Shown here one piece after another: positions 18,895 to 27,464 of a DNA stretch of 41,195 nucleotides. The stretch is from Patescibacteria group bacterium (GTDB lineage Bacteria > Patescibacteriota > Minisyncoccia > UBA6257 > 2-01-FULL-56-20): positions 1 through 41,195 of the forward strand of contig JANWZH010000002.1 of the NCBI GenBank assembly GCA_025054755.1, in the 5' to 3' direction. A program made the position numbers and the translations under genes. Under the pieces are notes generated by a model. The model was not told the DNA's origin. It saw only the letters and a program-made list of their open reading frames with translations, and did not search any database. Position 1 is the first letter of the stretch; each line of letters opens with the position of its first letter.

Positions 18895-19320
18895 ATGTTT
18901 TTTAAAAAAAAAATAAAATTTGATAAATTAAATAGTGGGCAAGCTGCTCTTTCAACAATTATTTTAATTGGTGGAATTATAGCATTAATTACTATAACAT
19001 TAGTAATTATTATTTCTTCTTATGCAACCTCAGCTTATAGTTATCAAAATTCGCAAAGAGCTTTAGCTGTAGCAAATGCAGGAGCGGATGATGCTTTATT
19101 GAGATTAGTTAGGAACAAAGACTTTGAGAATACGTCAGGTTATATTGTTTATTCTGATTCAGATTCAGCAACTGTAAAAGTTGTTCAAGATATTGCAAAT
19201 AAAAAAGCAATTATACTTTCAGTAGCAAATATATTAGGTTATAATAAAAAGGTTAGAGCTATTGTTTCGATCAATAATGATGGCGAGGTTAGATTAATTA
19301 AAAGAGAGCAAATAGAATAA
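18895..19320 (+). CDS. PilX-like minor pilin lacking Glu5
   Basis: 141 aa. After a basic N terminus comes SGQAALSTIILIGGIIALI, which has the Gly15 and the hydrophobic helix of prepilins but Ser, not Glu, at the fifth mature position. ANAGADDALLRL downstream is typical of PilX/GspK-like minor pilins. Its ATG directly abuts the stop of the repeat-protein gene, so they are translated from one mRNA. GspK-type tip pilins are known to lack Glu5, which would put this protein at the pilus tip. Confidence 0.75.
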   Translation: MFFKKKIKFDKLNSGQAALSTIILIGGIIALITITLVIIISSYATSAYSYQNSQRALAVANAGADDALLRLVRNKDFENTSGYIVYSDSDSATVKVVQDIANKKAIILSVANILGYNKKVRAIVSINNDGEVRLIKREQIE

Positions 19321-19334
19321 AAATTTAATAAACT

Positions 19335-20864
19335 ATGCAGTATAAAGAGAGATATAAAAAATTTTTAAATATATTTTTAAAAACTTTAAAAGTTAAATCA
19401 ATTTCAGGAGGATTAGAAATTTCTGATTCTTGGTTAAGATATGCTTATTTAGAAAATGATAAATGGAATTTAATTGGAGTACGTTTGCCTCAAAATGTTG
19501 TAGTTAATGGTCAAATTAAAAATTATGATTTATTTATTAAAACTTTGAATGAATTAAGAAATAAAATTTTTAATGGAAAAGATTCTAAAAAAGTATTAAA
19601 TGTTATAGTATCTTTAAGTTCAATCGATGTTTATAGTCAAATTTTTACTTTGCCAATTATTGAAGGAGAGAATTTAGAAAAAGCTATTAAATTAAATATT
19701 AAAATGCTTTCTCCTCAAGAAGAAAATCAAACTTATAGTAGTTGGCAGATTGTAAGCCGTGATCAAAAATTGATGCGACTTGAAATTTTATCTGCTTTTA
19801 TTAATAAAGAAATAATTAATGATTTTAAAAAAGCTTTAACTGAAACAAAATTTATGCCTCGTTCAATTGAATCATATTCTTTTTCTTTAACAAGATTTTT
19901 TGTAAAAAAAGTTAAAAATTTTCAAATTAGTAAAAATTATTTAATTTTAAATATTGATGATAGCGGAATTAAAAGTTTAATTATTCGTAATGGAAATTTA
20001 TATTTTAATTATTTTTCTTTTTGGTCAGAAATTTTTAAAGATGAAAATCAAATTAGTTGGGATAAATTCGAAATTTTTCTTATACGTCATTTACATCAAG
20101 TTGTTAATTTTTATAATTCTCGTTGGGCAGATGAAATAGATGGCTTATTTTTAATTTCGCCAGTTTTTGTTTCAGAAATTAAAAACATTATCATACAAAA
20201 TTTTGATTTAAAAATTTTAGATTTAGATTTAGATTTTCCTCAGAATATTTCTTCGGAATGGTTTATAGCAATTGGATCTTATTATAGAAATGAAATTTCT
20301 CCTAAAGAAGATCAAGAATTAAATTTATTGGGCGGAGATGCTTCCCAAATGTTTATTCAAAATCAGATTTTACAATTTATACAATTTTGGCGTTTAGCTG
20401 TTATATCTTCAGCAATTTTTATTTTATTAAGTATTGTTATTGGCAATTTATTTTTAAATAATATTTTAAATTCTTTAAAAATAGAACATTCAAATATTAA
20501 TTCAGCAGTTCATGCCAAAGAAGCAAGGGATTTTCAAATTAAGATAGAAGAATTTAATAAAGTAGTTGATATGGTTAGTATGGTTAATAATAATTATTTA
20601 AATAGATATTTTGTTTTACAAAAAATTATTGAAAAGATAAGTAATAACGATATTAATATTAAAAATTTATCTTTTAATAATGATTTATCAGTTAAAATTT
20701 CTGCTGTATCAAAAAATGAAGAAAATATTTCTAAATTTAAAAAAAATTTAGAAAGTGATAATTTTTTTAGAAATGTTAACTTACCTTTTTCGGAAATTAA
20801 ACCTTATGAGGATGGTAAAACATTTTTTATAAGTTTTTCAATTAATCCATCAACTATACAGTAA
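19335..20864 (+). CDS. Fused PilM-PilN pilus alignment protein
   Basis: 509 aa. Residues 18-340 follow the actin-like PilM fold (GGLEISDSWLRYAYL at the start; VSLSSIDVYSQIFTLP). A single membrane segment lies at about 350-375 (LAVISSAIFILLSIVI), followed by a coiled PilN-like periplasmic part. In most bacteria PilM is cytoplasmic and binds the N-terminal tail of the separate membrane protein PilN; here both appear in one chain. The last 61 bases overlap the 3' end of pth on the other strand. PilM/PilN identity is from overall pattern and context, since sequence similarity is weak. Confidence 0.75.
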   Translation: MQYKERYKKFLNIFLKTLKVKSISGGLEISDSWLRYAYLENDKWNLIGVRLPQNVVVNGQIKNYDLFIKTLNELRNKIFNGKDSKKVLNVIVSLSSIDVYSQIFTLPIIEGENLEKAIKLNIKMLSPQEENQTYSSWQIVSRDQKLMRLEILSAFINKEIINDFKKALTETKFMPRSIESYSFSLTRFFVKKVKNFQISKNYLILNIDDSGIKSLIIRNGNLYFNYFSFWSEIFKDENQISWDKFEIFLIRHLHQVVNFYNSRWADEIDGLFLISPVFVSEIKNIIIQNFDLKILDLDLDFPQNISSEWFIAIGSYYRNEISPKEDQELNLLGGDASQMFIQNQILQFIQFWRLAVISSAIFILLSIVIGNLFLNNILNSLKIEHSNINSAVHAKEARDFQIKIEEFNKVVDMVSMVNNNYLNRYFVLQKIIEKISNNDINIKNLSFNNDLSVKISAVSKNEENISKFKKNLESDNFFRNVNLPFSEIKPYEDGKTFFISFSINPSTIQ

Positions 20865-21370
20865 AATATTTTTTTGTCTTTTTTGTTTATATTTTTTAAA
20901 ACAAATTTTTCTGCCTTTAATGTTTTTTGTGAAGAATTTATAGGCCTAATTCCAATTCTTAATCTCCAAAAATTTTTAGTTTTTAATGATTTAAATATTG
21001 ATTCTATTCCGTGATGTCCAGCAGATCCTCTGGCAAAAACATATTTGAATTTGCCTATTTGAAGATCGCTATCATCATGAATGATTAAGATCTCTTTTGA
21101 TTTAATTTGAAATTTTTCGATAACTTTTTGAACCACCAAATTTGATTCATTCATAAATGTTTGAGAATCAATAATATATATTGTATCATTTGTATTAGTG
21201 GTTATATTATAATATCTAAAATATTTTTCTGATTTAAATTTTTTAATGTTTAATTTTTGAACTATATAGTTAATAGTTAATTTGCCAACGTTATGATAAG
21301 TGTTTTGATATTTTTCTGTTGGGTTTCCTAAGCCGATAATTGCTTTAATATTTTTTAGGTCTATTTCCAT
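20804..21370 (-). CDS. pth: Peptidyl-tRNA hydrolase
   Basis: 188 aa enzyme that frees tRNA from stalled peptidyl-tRNA. GLGNP (with the conserved Asn) and TYHNVG (catalytic His20-equivalent) are at the N terminus. FMNESN carries the conserved Asn, and IHDDSDL the catalytic Asp. The substrate-binding motif reads GSAGHHGIESI; the usual sequence is GHNG, so the Asn114-equivalent is His. The gene runs opposite to its neighbours, with its end overlapping pilMN by 61 bp. Its start faces lepB across only 43 bp, where the two promoters must overlap. Confidence 0.94.
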   Translation of the reverse strand: MEIDLKNIKAIIGLGNPTEKYQNTYHNVGKLTINYIVQKLNIKKFKSEKYFRYYNITTNTNDTIYIIDSQTFMNESNLVVQKVIEKFQIKSKEILIIHDDSDLQIGKFKYVFARGSAGHHGIESIFKSLKTKNFWRLRIGIRPINSSQKTLKAEKFVLKNINKKDKKIFYCIVDGLIEKLIKNVLPSS

Positions 21371-21375
21371 AATTC

Positions 21376-21404
21376 TTGATTAATTATAAATTAATTTATA
21401 TAAT
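21376..21404 (+). promoter_or_regulatory. lepB promoter, near-leaderless spacing
   Basis: TTGATT (21376-21381), 17-bp spacer, TATAAT (21399-21404), nine bases to ATG 21414. It lies within the 43-bp gap between divergent pth and lepB. Confidence 0.65.
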
Positions 21405-21413
21405 ATCTGCAAG

Positions 21414-21971
21414 ATGCGTAAATTTTTATTTTCTTTTTTAGAAATAATTGAATTTATTATTGTTAGTTTAGCTTTGGTTTTTATTATTAGAAGTTATATT
21501 ATTCAACCCTTTTTGGTTTGGGGGTCTTCTATGTCGCCCAATTTTTCAAGTGGAGATTATATTTTAATTGATGAATTATCTTTACGTTTTAAATCAATCG
21601 AAAGAGGAGAAGTTGTTGTTTTTAAATATCCTAAAAACCATTCAACTTATTTTATTAAAAGAATAATTGGTTTGCCTAGTGAAAAAATTCAAATTAAAGA
21701 TAATCAGATTTTTATTTTTAATAAAGAAAATCCAAATGGTTTTGTTTTAAATGAGCCCTATTTAAGCAACTTTGTTAAAACAGAAAATAGAGGTGGTCAA
21801 AATATAATTACTTTAGGAGATGACGAATATTTTGTTTTAGGAGATAATCGTCAATATAGTTATGATTCACGTGATTGGGGAGTGGTTAAAAAAAATGAAA
21901 TTGTTGGTATTGCTAGGTTAAGACTTTGGCCAATAAATTCATTTAGTGTTTTTGCTGCTCCAAATTATTAA
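21414..21971 (+). CDS. lepB: Signal peptidase I
   Basis: 185 aa membrane peptidase removing signal peptides from secreted proteins. One N-terminal membrane helix (about 9-31) precedes the catalytic Ser39 in GSSMSP. The general base Lys82 lies in FIKRIIGLP. The box VLGDNRQYSYDSRDWG follows. The size and single helix match Gram-positive-type SipS. It is followed nine bases later by hisS, probably on the same transcript. Confidence 0.96.
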   Translation: MRKFLFSFLEIIEFIIVSLALVFIIRSYIIQPFLVWGSSMSPNFSSGDYILIDELSLRFKSIERGEVVVFKYPKNHSTYFIKRIIGLPSEKIQIKDNQIFIFNKENPNGFVLNEPYLSNFVKTENRGGQNIITLGDDEYFVLGDNRQYSYDSRDWGVVKKNEIVGIARLRLWPINSFSVFAAPNY

Positions 21972-21979
21972 AAAAAATA

Positions 21980-23275
21980 ATGAGGAAAAAAAATAAAAAA
22001 ATTTTATTACAAACCCCAAAAGGAATGCACGATATTTTGCCAAGTGATGAAAAATGGTACGATAGAATATATAAAGCTTTTCGAAAAATTTCAGAATTTT
22101 ATGGTTTTAAAAAAATTTCTACTCCAATTTTAGAATATGCTTTTTTGTTTGAAAAAGGTATTGGTGAAGCAACTGATATTATTGAAAAAGAAATGTATTT
22201 TGTTAAAACAAAAGGAGATGATCTTTTGGCTTTAAGGCCAGAAGGAACAGCTCCTGTTATGAGGGCTTATTTTGAACATGGATTTAATAAATTATCTCAA
22301 CCTCAAAAATTTTATTATTTTGGTCCATTTTTTAGACACGAAAATCCTCAAGCTGGTCGTTTTAGACAATTTCATCAATTGGGTTTTGAAATCATTGGAG
22401 GCAAGTCTGATTCAATTTATGATGCCGAGATAATAAGTTTATCTTCTGAATTAATTAAAGAATTAAAAATTTCAAATTTATTAATTAATATTAATTCAAT
22501 TGGTTGTCAAACTTGTCGTCCAAAATATATTAAAAAATTAGAAGAATATTATAAACATAATTCATCTAAAGTTTGCAAAACTTGTAATCTAAGAATTAAA
22601 AGAAATCCATTGCGAGTTTTGGATTGTAAAGATGATAAATGTCAAGATATTAAAAAGAATGCTCCAAATATTATAGATAGTTTATGTATAAGTTGCCGCA
22701 ATCATTTTAAAGAGGTTTTAGAATATTTGGACGAATTGAATATTTCTTATAATTTAGACCAAAATTTAGTTCGTGGCCTAGATTATTATTCTAGAACAGT
22801 TTTTGAATTAGAAGTTGAAGGCCTAGGTTCAGAAATTGGTTCTTTGGGTGGTGGAGGAAGATATGATTATTTATCTCAATTATTAGGCGAAAATCAGGTA
22901 TCAGCTTTAGGAGCTGGATTGGGTATAGAACGCTTAATTTATGTTATGAAAGCTCAACAAGTCAAATTACCAGAAAAACAGGGCAAAAAAGTTTTTATTA
23001 TTCATTTAGGAGATTTAGCAAAAAGAAAAACATTATTAATTATGCAGAAACTTTATGATGCTGGTGTTTCTTTTGTAGAAACACAAGATAAAGAATCTTT
23101 AAAGGCTCAACTTCGTTCGGCAAATAAAGTACAGGCTGATTTAGCTTTAATAATTGGGCAAAAAGAAGTTTTTGATAATACTGTCATTATTCGTGATATG
23201 CATTCAGGGCTTCAAGAGACAATTCCTTTAAATAAATTAACTGAAGGTATTAAAAAATATATTAAAAATATTTAA
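21980..23275 (+). CDS. hisS: Histidyl-tRNA synthetase
   Basis: 431 aa class II synthetase. It has KGMHDILP at the N terminus, motif 2 with RPEGTAPVMRAYFEHG and FRHENPQAGRFRQFHQ, the histidine-specific LVRGLDYYSRTVFELE, and motif 3 LGAGLGIERL. The insertion domain carries four pairs of Cys (GCQTC, CKTC, C-x4-C in LDCKDDKC, CISC), suggesting structural zinc. The C-terminal anticodon domain is complete. Confidence 0.97.
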   Translation: MRKKNKKILLQTPKGMHDILPSDEKWYDRIYKAFRKISEFYGFKKISTPILEYAFLFEKGIGEATDIIEKEMYFVKTKGDDLLALRPEGTAPVMRAYFEHGFNKLSQPQKFYYFGPFFRHENPQAGRFRQFHQLGFEIIGGKSDSIYDAEIISLSSELIKELKISNLLININSIGCQTCRPKYIKKLEEYYKHNSSKVCKTCNLRIKRNPLRVLDCKDDKCQDIKKNAPNIIDSLCISCRNHFKEVLEYLDELNISYNLDQNLVRGLDYYSRTVFELEVEGLGSEIGSLGGGGRYDYLSQLLGENQVSALGAGLGIERLIYVMKAQQVKLPEKQGKKVFIIHLGDLAKRKTLLIMQKLYDAGVSFVETQDKESLKAQLRSANKVQADLALIIGQKEVFDNTVIIRDMHSGLQETIPLNKLTEGIKKYIKNI

Positions 23276-23282
23276 AATTATT

Positions 23283-23708
23283 ATGGATAATAATTGTATT
23301 TTTTGTAAAATTATTAAAAAAGAATTAGAATCTAAAATTATTTATGAAGATCAAAATGTTATATCATTTTTAGATATTAATCCCCACACCATAGCTCATA
23401 CTGTAGTTATTCCTAAAAAACATTATTCTACAATACTTGACTTAAGTAATGATGATATATTACAATTGTTTAGCGGCCTTCAAAAAGTGGTTGATTTAAT
23501 TAAAAAAACAATTAATCCAGACGGTTTTAATATTGGAATTAATCATGGAAGGGTTGCTGGTCAAGTAATTGATCATTTACATATTCATGTTTTGCCAAGA
23601 TTTTTTAACGATGGAGGAGGGTCAATACATTCTATTATTTTTAATAAACCAAAAGAGTCGCTTGATGAAATATATGAAAAAATAAAAAAATATGGCAATC
23701 GAAGTTAG
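23283..23708 (+). CDS. HIT family nucleotide hydrolase/transferase
   Basis: 141 aa. It has the N-terminal CIFCKI zinc-type Cys pair and FLDINPHTIAHTVVIPKKH, and the histidine triad His98-x-His100-x-His102 in DHLHIHVLPRF. HIT proteins act on nucleoside phosphoramidates and dinucleoside polyphosphates; the precise substrate is unknown. Its last 17 bases overlap the start of rpsU, implying translational coupling. Confidence 0.94.
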   Translation: MDNNCIFCKIIKKELESKIIYEDQNVISFLDINPHTIAHTVVIPKKHYSTILDLSNDDILQLFSGLQKVVDLIKKTINPDGFNIGINHGRVAGQVIDHLHIHVLPRFFNDGGGSIHSIIFNKPKESLDEIYEKIKKYGNRS

Positions 23709-23913
23709 AAAAAAAGAAGGAGAAACAGTTCAATCTTTAATTTATAGATTTACTAAGAAAATAAAACAAAGTGGCGTTTTAACTGAAGTAAGAAAAAGAC
23801 AATTTAAAGCAAGAAATCAGAGCAAATTAAAAAAGAGATCTTCAGCTATTTATCGTTCATTAAAGCAAGAAGAATTTAATCGTAAGCGTAAACTTGGTCT
23901 TCTAAATTATTAA
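23692..23913 (+). CDS. rpsU: 30S ribosomal protein bS21
   Basis: 73 aa, very basic, with the bS21 N terminus MAIEVRKKEGETVQSLIYRF and the arginine/lysine-rich helix KAKNQ-like region and RKRKLG. bS21 sits beside the 3' end of 16S rRNA near the anti-Shine-Dalgarno. That makes its presence alongside a 16S lacking this motif notable. It starts inside the 3' end of the HIT gene, 17 bases before that stop. Confidence 0.95.
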   Translation: MAIEVRKKEGETVQSLIYRFTKKIKQSGVLTEVRKRQFKARNQSKLKKRSSAIYRSLKQEEFNRKRKLGLLNY

Positions 23914-23934
23914 CATAATAAAATAAATATAAAT

Positions 23935-24375
23935 ATGGAAATTTTAGATCAAATTAAAAATGATCTAAAAAAAGCTCAATTGGACAAAGATGATTTAACT
24001 TTGCAGACCTTAAGGCTTGTTTTATCTGAAATTCATAACTTTGAAATTAATCAAAGATCAAAAAATCAACAAATTTTATTAGATGATATTTTATTAATTA
24101 TTCAAAAAGAAATTAAAAAAAGAAAAGAAGCTAAGGATTTATTTTTAAAAGGAAATAGGATGGATTTAGTTAATCAAACTGAAAACGAAATTAAAATTCT
24201 TTCTAAATATGTTCCATCTTTATTAAGTAATGAAGAGATTTTAAAAATTATTAATGATTTAAGAAATAAAGGTTTAAATGATTTTAATTCTTTAATGAAG
24301 GAGATTATGCAAAATTATAAAGGAAGAGTGGATGGCAAAGAAGTTAAGAAATTAATAGAACAAATTTTGCAATGA
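23935..24375 (+). CDS. yqeY: GatB/YqeY domain protein
   Basis: 146 aa, all helical. The start LDQIKNDLKKAQLDKDDLTLQTLRLVLSEI is cut here into family cues: LKKAQ, TLRLVLSEI, then IQKEIKKRKEA and LSKYVPSLLS, and the C-terminal GRVDGKEVKKL. YqeY resembles the tRNA-binding tail domain of GatB, but its own function is not settled. It follows rpsU, a frequent pairing in bacteria, and overlaps ybeY by four bases (ATGA). Confidence 0.92.
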   Translation: MEILDQIKNDLKKAQLDKDDLTLQTLRLVLSEIHNFEINQRSKNQQILLDDILLIIQKEIKKRKEAKDLFLKGNRMDLVNQTENEIKILSKYVPSLLSNEEILKIINDLRNKGLNDFNSLMKEIMQNYKGRVDGKEVKKLIEQILQ

Positions 24376-24785
24376 AATTACAAAAAGAAAATTTTTTTTA
24401 TTCTGAAATAAATTTATTTTTAAAAAAAATAATTAAAATTTTAAAAAAAGAGAAAAAATTTAAAAAAATTTTTTTAAAATATCAACCTCCTTTAGTATTC
24501 TTAGTTGATTCAAACTTAATGATTAGTTTAGAAAAAAAATTTTTTAAAAAAAATAAAGAACCAGACATTTTATCATTTAATTGGCCACCTAATTTTAAGC
24601 AGGGAAAAAATAAAAAAAATCCATTAGGAGAAATTTATTTAAATAAAAGAGTATTAAAAAATAAAAATAAAATTAAATATCTTTTAATTCATGGTATTTT
24701 GCATTTATTAGGCTTTAATCATTATAAAAAAAATGATATTATAAAGATGGAAAATAAAGAACAAGAAATTTTAAATCAATTATAA
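24372..24785 (+). CDS. ybeY: Endoribonuclease YbeY (rRNA maturation factor)
   Basis: 137 aa. The zinc motif HGILHLLGFNH supplies His107, His111 and His117. The usual form is HGxLHLxGYDH, so Asp is Asn here. YbeY is linked to processing of the 16S 3' end and ribosome quality control in other bacteria. The first 70 residues are Lys/Phe-rich and diverged. It overlaps yqeY by four bases and precedes ftsA by five. Confidence 0.88.
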   Translation: MKLQKENFFYSEINLFLKKIIKILKKEKKFKKIFLKYQPPLVFLVDSNLMISLEKKFFKKNKEPDILSFNWPPNFKQGKNKKNPLGEIYLNKRVLKNKNKIKYLLIHGILHLLGFNHYKKNDIIKMENKEQEILNQL

Positions 24786-24790
24786 TTAAT

Positions 24791-26002
24791 ATGAAATTAA
24801 TTTGTGCTTTAGACATTGGAACATCTAAAATAAGAGCTGTTGTTGCAGAAAATGAAAATGGTTTACCCAAAATTATTGGACTGTCAACCACTGATGTTTT
24901 TGGCATGCGTCATGGCGCAATAGTTGATTTAAATGAGGTTAATAAATCTATTTTTAAGGTGTTGTCAGATGTTAAAAATATTAATAAGAAAGCTTTAGAT
25001 TGTATTTATTTTAATATTGGAACTCCCGAAGTTAAAACTCAAGTTTCAACTGCTGCAACTGGAATTTCAACTGGCGAGGGAGAAATATCTTATGAAGAAA
25101 TTGAAAAAGTTAAAAAATTAGCCGAAAATCTTAATTTTGGCCCAAATAGAAAATTGGTTAATAGTATTGTTCAAGAATTTATTGTTGATGGAGTTGGGGG
25201 AATTACTGATCCAATAGGTTTAGTAGGAAATAGATTAGAGGTTAAGTCATTAGTAATTAGTGTTTTTAGCCAACATTTAAATAATATTAATAAAGCAATT
25301 TCATTATTTGGCGGAAAAGCTAGTGGACCCATTTTTAATCCAATTAGTTCAGCTAATTCAGTTTTATCAAAAATTCAAAAAGAATTAGGAGTAATTTTAA
25401 TTGATATAGGAGCTGGAACAATGAGTTTTGCAATTTATTTAGAAAATAAATTGATTCATACAAAAATCTTTCCTATTGGTTCGGCAAACATTACTAGTGA
25501 TATTGCGGTTGGTTTAAAAATTCCATATGAAATAGCCGAAAAAATTAAATTAGAACAAGGAGCAGCATTTCCTAAAGAAGTTGGCTCTAGAGAAACAATT
25601 AATTTGGGTGAGTTTTTAGGGGGCGGTAAAAATATTGTTTCTAAAAAGTTTGTATCAGAAATTATTGAGGCACGATTAGATGAAATGTTTGAATTAATTA
25701 ATAAAGAAATAAAAAGTTGCGGGAAAATTGAATTATCAGCTGGAGCAGTTTTAGTTGGCGGAGGAGCAAAAATGGCTGGCTTAACTAATTTGGCTAAGGA
25801 TCGTTTAAAATTAGCTGTACAAATAGGATTACCATTGAATGATAAAATTATTTTTAGTGACGAAAATCAAAATATTTTGAATGATCCTGAGTATGCTAAT
25901 GTTTTGGGATTGATTTTGTGCGGGGCGATTAATGAGGGTTGGAGCGATGAAAATTCTTTAATGGATAAAATTAGGAAAGTATTTAATGCATTAAAACCTT
26001 GA
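24791..26002 (+). CDS. ftsA: Cell division protein FtsA
   Basis: 403 aa actin-like ATPase that tethers FtsZ to the membrane. It has the phosphate-1 motif ALDIGTSKIRAVVAE, the SHS2/1C domain region near 85-165, the phosphate-2 motif VILIDIGAGTMSFAIY and the adenosine motif AVLVGGGAKMAGL. The C terminus ends MDKIRKVFNALKP, an amphipathic helix for membrane binding. ftsZ follows after 30 bases, and its promoter overlaps the TGA stop of ftsA. Confidence 0.96.
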   Translation: MKLICALDIGTSKIRAVVAENENGLPKIIGLSTTDVFGMRHGAIVDLNEVNKSIFKVLSDVKNINKKALDCIYFNIGTPEVKTQVSTAATGISTGEGEISYEEIEKVKKLAENLNFGPNRKLVNSIVQEFIVDGVGGITDPIGLVGNRLEVKSLVISVFSQHLNNINKAISLFGGKASGPIFNPISSANSVLSKIQKELGVILIDIGAGTMSFAIYLENKLIHTKIFPIGSANITSDIAVGLKIPYEIAEKIKLEQGAAFPKEVGSRETINLGEFLGGGKNIVSKKFVSEIIEARLDEMFELINKEIKSCGKIELSAGAVLVGGGAKMAGLTNLAKDRLKLAVQIGLPLNDKIIFSDENQNILNDPEYANVLGLILCGAINEGWSDENSLMDKIRKVFNALKP

Positions 26003-26026
26003 ATATTTTAGAAAAATATATATTAT
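25999..26026 (+). promoter_or_regulatory. ftsZ promoter, leaderless spacing
   Basis: TTGAAT (25999-26004, overlapping the ftsA stop), 16-bp spacer, TATTAT (26021-26026), six bases, ATG 26033. It would give ftsZ an independent leaderless mRNA in addition to read-through from ftsA. Confidence 0.6.
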
Positions 26027-26032
26027 TGAATT

Positions 26033-27463
26033 ATGAAAAAAAAGATTAAAAATAAAAAAGAAAAATTAATTTCTGAAAAAAATAAAGAAGATAAAAAATT
26101 GTTAAAAAAAGAAAATAAAAAAAATAATATTTCTAAAAATAAAGTTATTAAATTCAAATCAAAAACTAAGTCTTTTTATAGTAGCAGTTTACCGATTATT
26201 AAGGTTGTTGGAGTTGGTGGCGGAGGAGGAAACGCTGTTTCGAGAATGAGTCGTAATTTTATGCGTGGAGTTGAATTTATTGCAATTAATACTGATCATC
26301 AGGATTTAGATCATTGTAATGTAAGAAAAAAACTTTATATTGGAAAAAGTTTGACTAGAGGATTGGGGACAGGAATGAATCCAGAATTAGGAAGACAAGC
26401 TGCTGAAGAAAATAGATCCGAGATAGAAGATGCTTTAAAGGGTTCAGATATTGTTTTTTTAGCAGCTGGATTAGGAGGTGGAACTGGTTCTGGAGCTTCA
26501 CCGGTTGTAGCTGAAATAGCTCGTCAAAATGGTGCTATTACTTTAGCTTTTGTAACAAAACCATTTTCTTTTGAAGGGTCTCAAAGAGCTTTTATTGCTG
26601 ACGAAGCTTTAATGCGCCTTAAGGATAAAGTAGATGCATTAGTAGTTATCTCTAATGATAAAATTTTTTCTTTGATTAATAAAGACATTTCTATTTTAAA
26701 AGCTTTTGCTGCAATTGATGAAGTTTTAAAAAATGCTATTTTGGGCATTGTTGAAATTATTGCTGTGCCTGGAATTATTAATTTAGATTTTGCAGATATT
26801 AAATCAGTTATTCAAGATGCTGGAACAGCAGTTGTTGGCGTTGGAATTGCTTCTGGCCAAAATAGAGCTGCTTTAGCAGTTGAATCAGCTTTAAATTCTC
26901 CACTTTTGGAATTTAGTGCCGAAGGAGCAAAGGGCATTGTTTTTAGTGTGGCTGGGACAAAAGATATGAAAATGGCTGAGATTTATGAAGCAGCTCAAAA
27001 GATATCTGAAATAGCTGATCCAAGTGCAAAAATTATTTTTGGAACTTATTATGATAAAAATTTAAAACCTGGACAGTTAAAAATTACTCTAATAGCTACA
27101 GGTTTAAATGGTGGAGCATCATCTACTGTTTCTCTTTTTGGTGGATCAATTTCTCGTCAATCATTTAAATTTGATTTTGAAAATTTTAAAAAAGATAATA
27201 TTTCAAAGATTGAAGAAATAGAAGAAAAAACTAGTCCATTAAGATTTAATTTTTATAAAAATATTAATGTTGATAAAAAGAATATAAAACAGGAATCAAA
27301 TAATTTAAAAACAGATGAAAAAGTTAATTTAGATAATAAATTAATTAATGATAAAGAAAATCAAGATAAAAATTTACAAAATAAAGATTTGATTGATTCT
27401 GATTCTAATAATGAAGACTTATGGGATACTCCAGCTTTTTTAAGACGCAAAAAGAAACAATGA
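26033..27463 (+). CDS. ftsZ: Cell division GTPase FtsZ with Lys-rich N-terminal extension
   Basis: 476 aa tubulin-like protein forming the division ring. The core begins near residue 54 with IKVVGVGGGGGNAV. The tubulin signature reads GGGTGSG at 148-154 (usually GGGTGTG). The T7 loop region and C-terminal subdomain are complete. A charged linker leads to a C-terminal tail LWDTPAFLRRKKKQ, matching the FtsA-binding peptide. Odd is the first 47 residues, 21 of them Lys, against a usual extension of about ten residues. It could bind nucleic acid or membrane; an alternative downstream start is possible, but the leaderless promoter supports ATG 26033. It meets rmuC tail to tail with one base between. 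Confidence 0.97.
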   Translation: MKKKIKNKKEKLISEKNKEDKKLLKKENKKNNISKNKVIKFKSKTKSFYSSSLPIIKVVGVGGGGGNAVSRMSRNFMRGVEFIAINTDHQDLDHCNVRKKLYIGKSLTRGLGTGMNPELGRQAAEENRSEIEDALKGSDIVFLAAGLGGGTGSGASPVVAEIARQNGAITLAFVTKPFSFEGSQRAFIADEALMRLKDKVDALVVISNDKIFSLINKDISILKAFAAIDEVLKNAILGIVEIIAVPGIINLDFADIKSVIQDAGTAVVGVGIASGQNRAALAVESALNSPLLEFSAEGAKGIVFSVAGTKDMKMAEIYEAAQKISEIADPSAKIIFGTYYDKNLKPGQLKITLIATGLNGGASSTVSLFGGSISRQSFKFDFENFKKDNISKIEEIEEKTSPLRFNFYKNINVDKKNIKQESNNLKTDEKVNLDNKLINDKENQDKNLQNKDLIDSDSNNEDLWDTPAFLRRKKKQ

Positions 27464-27464
27464 A

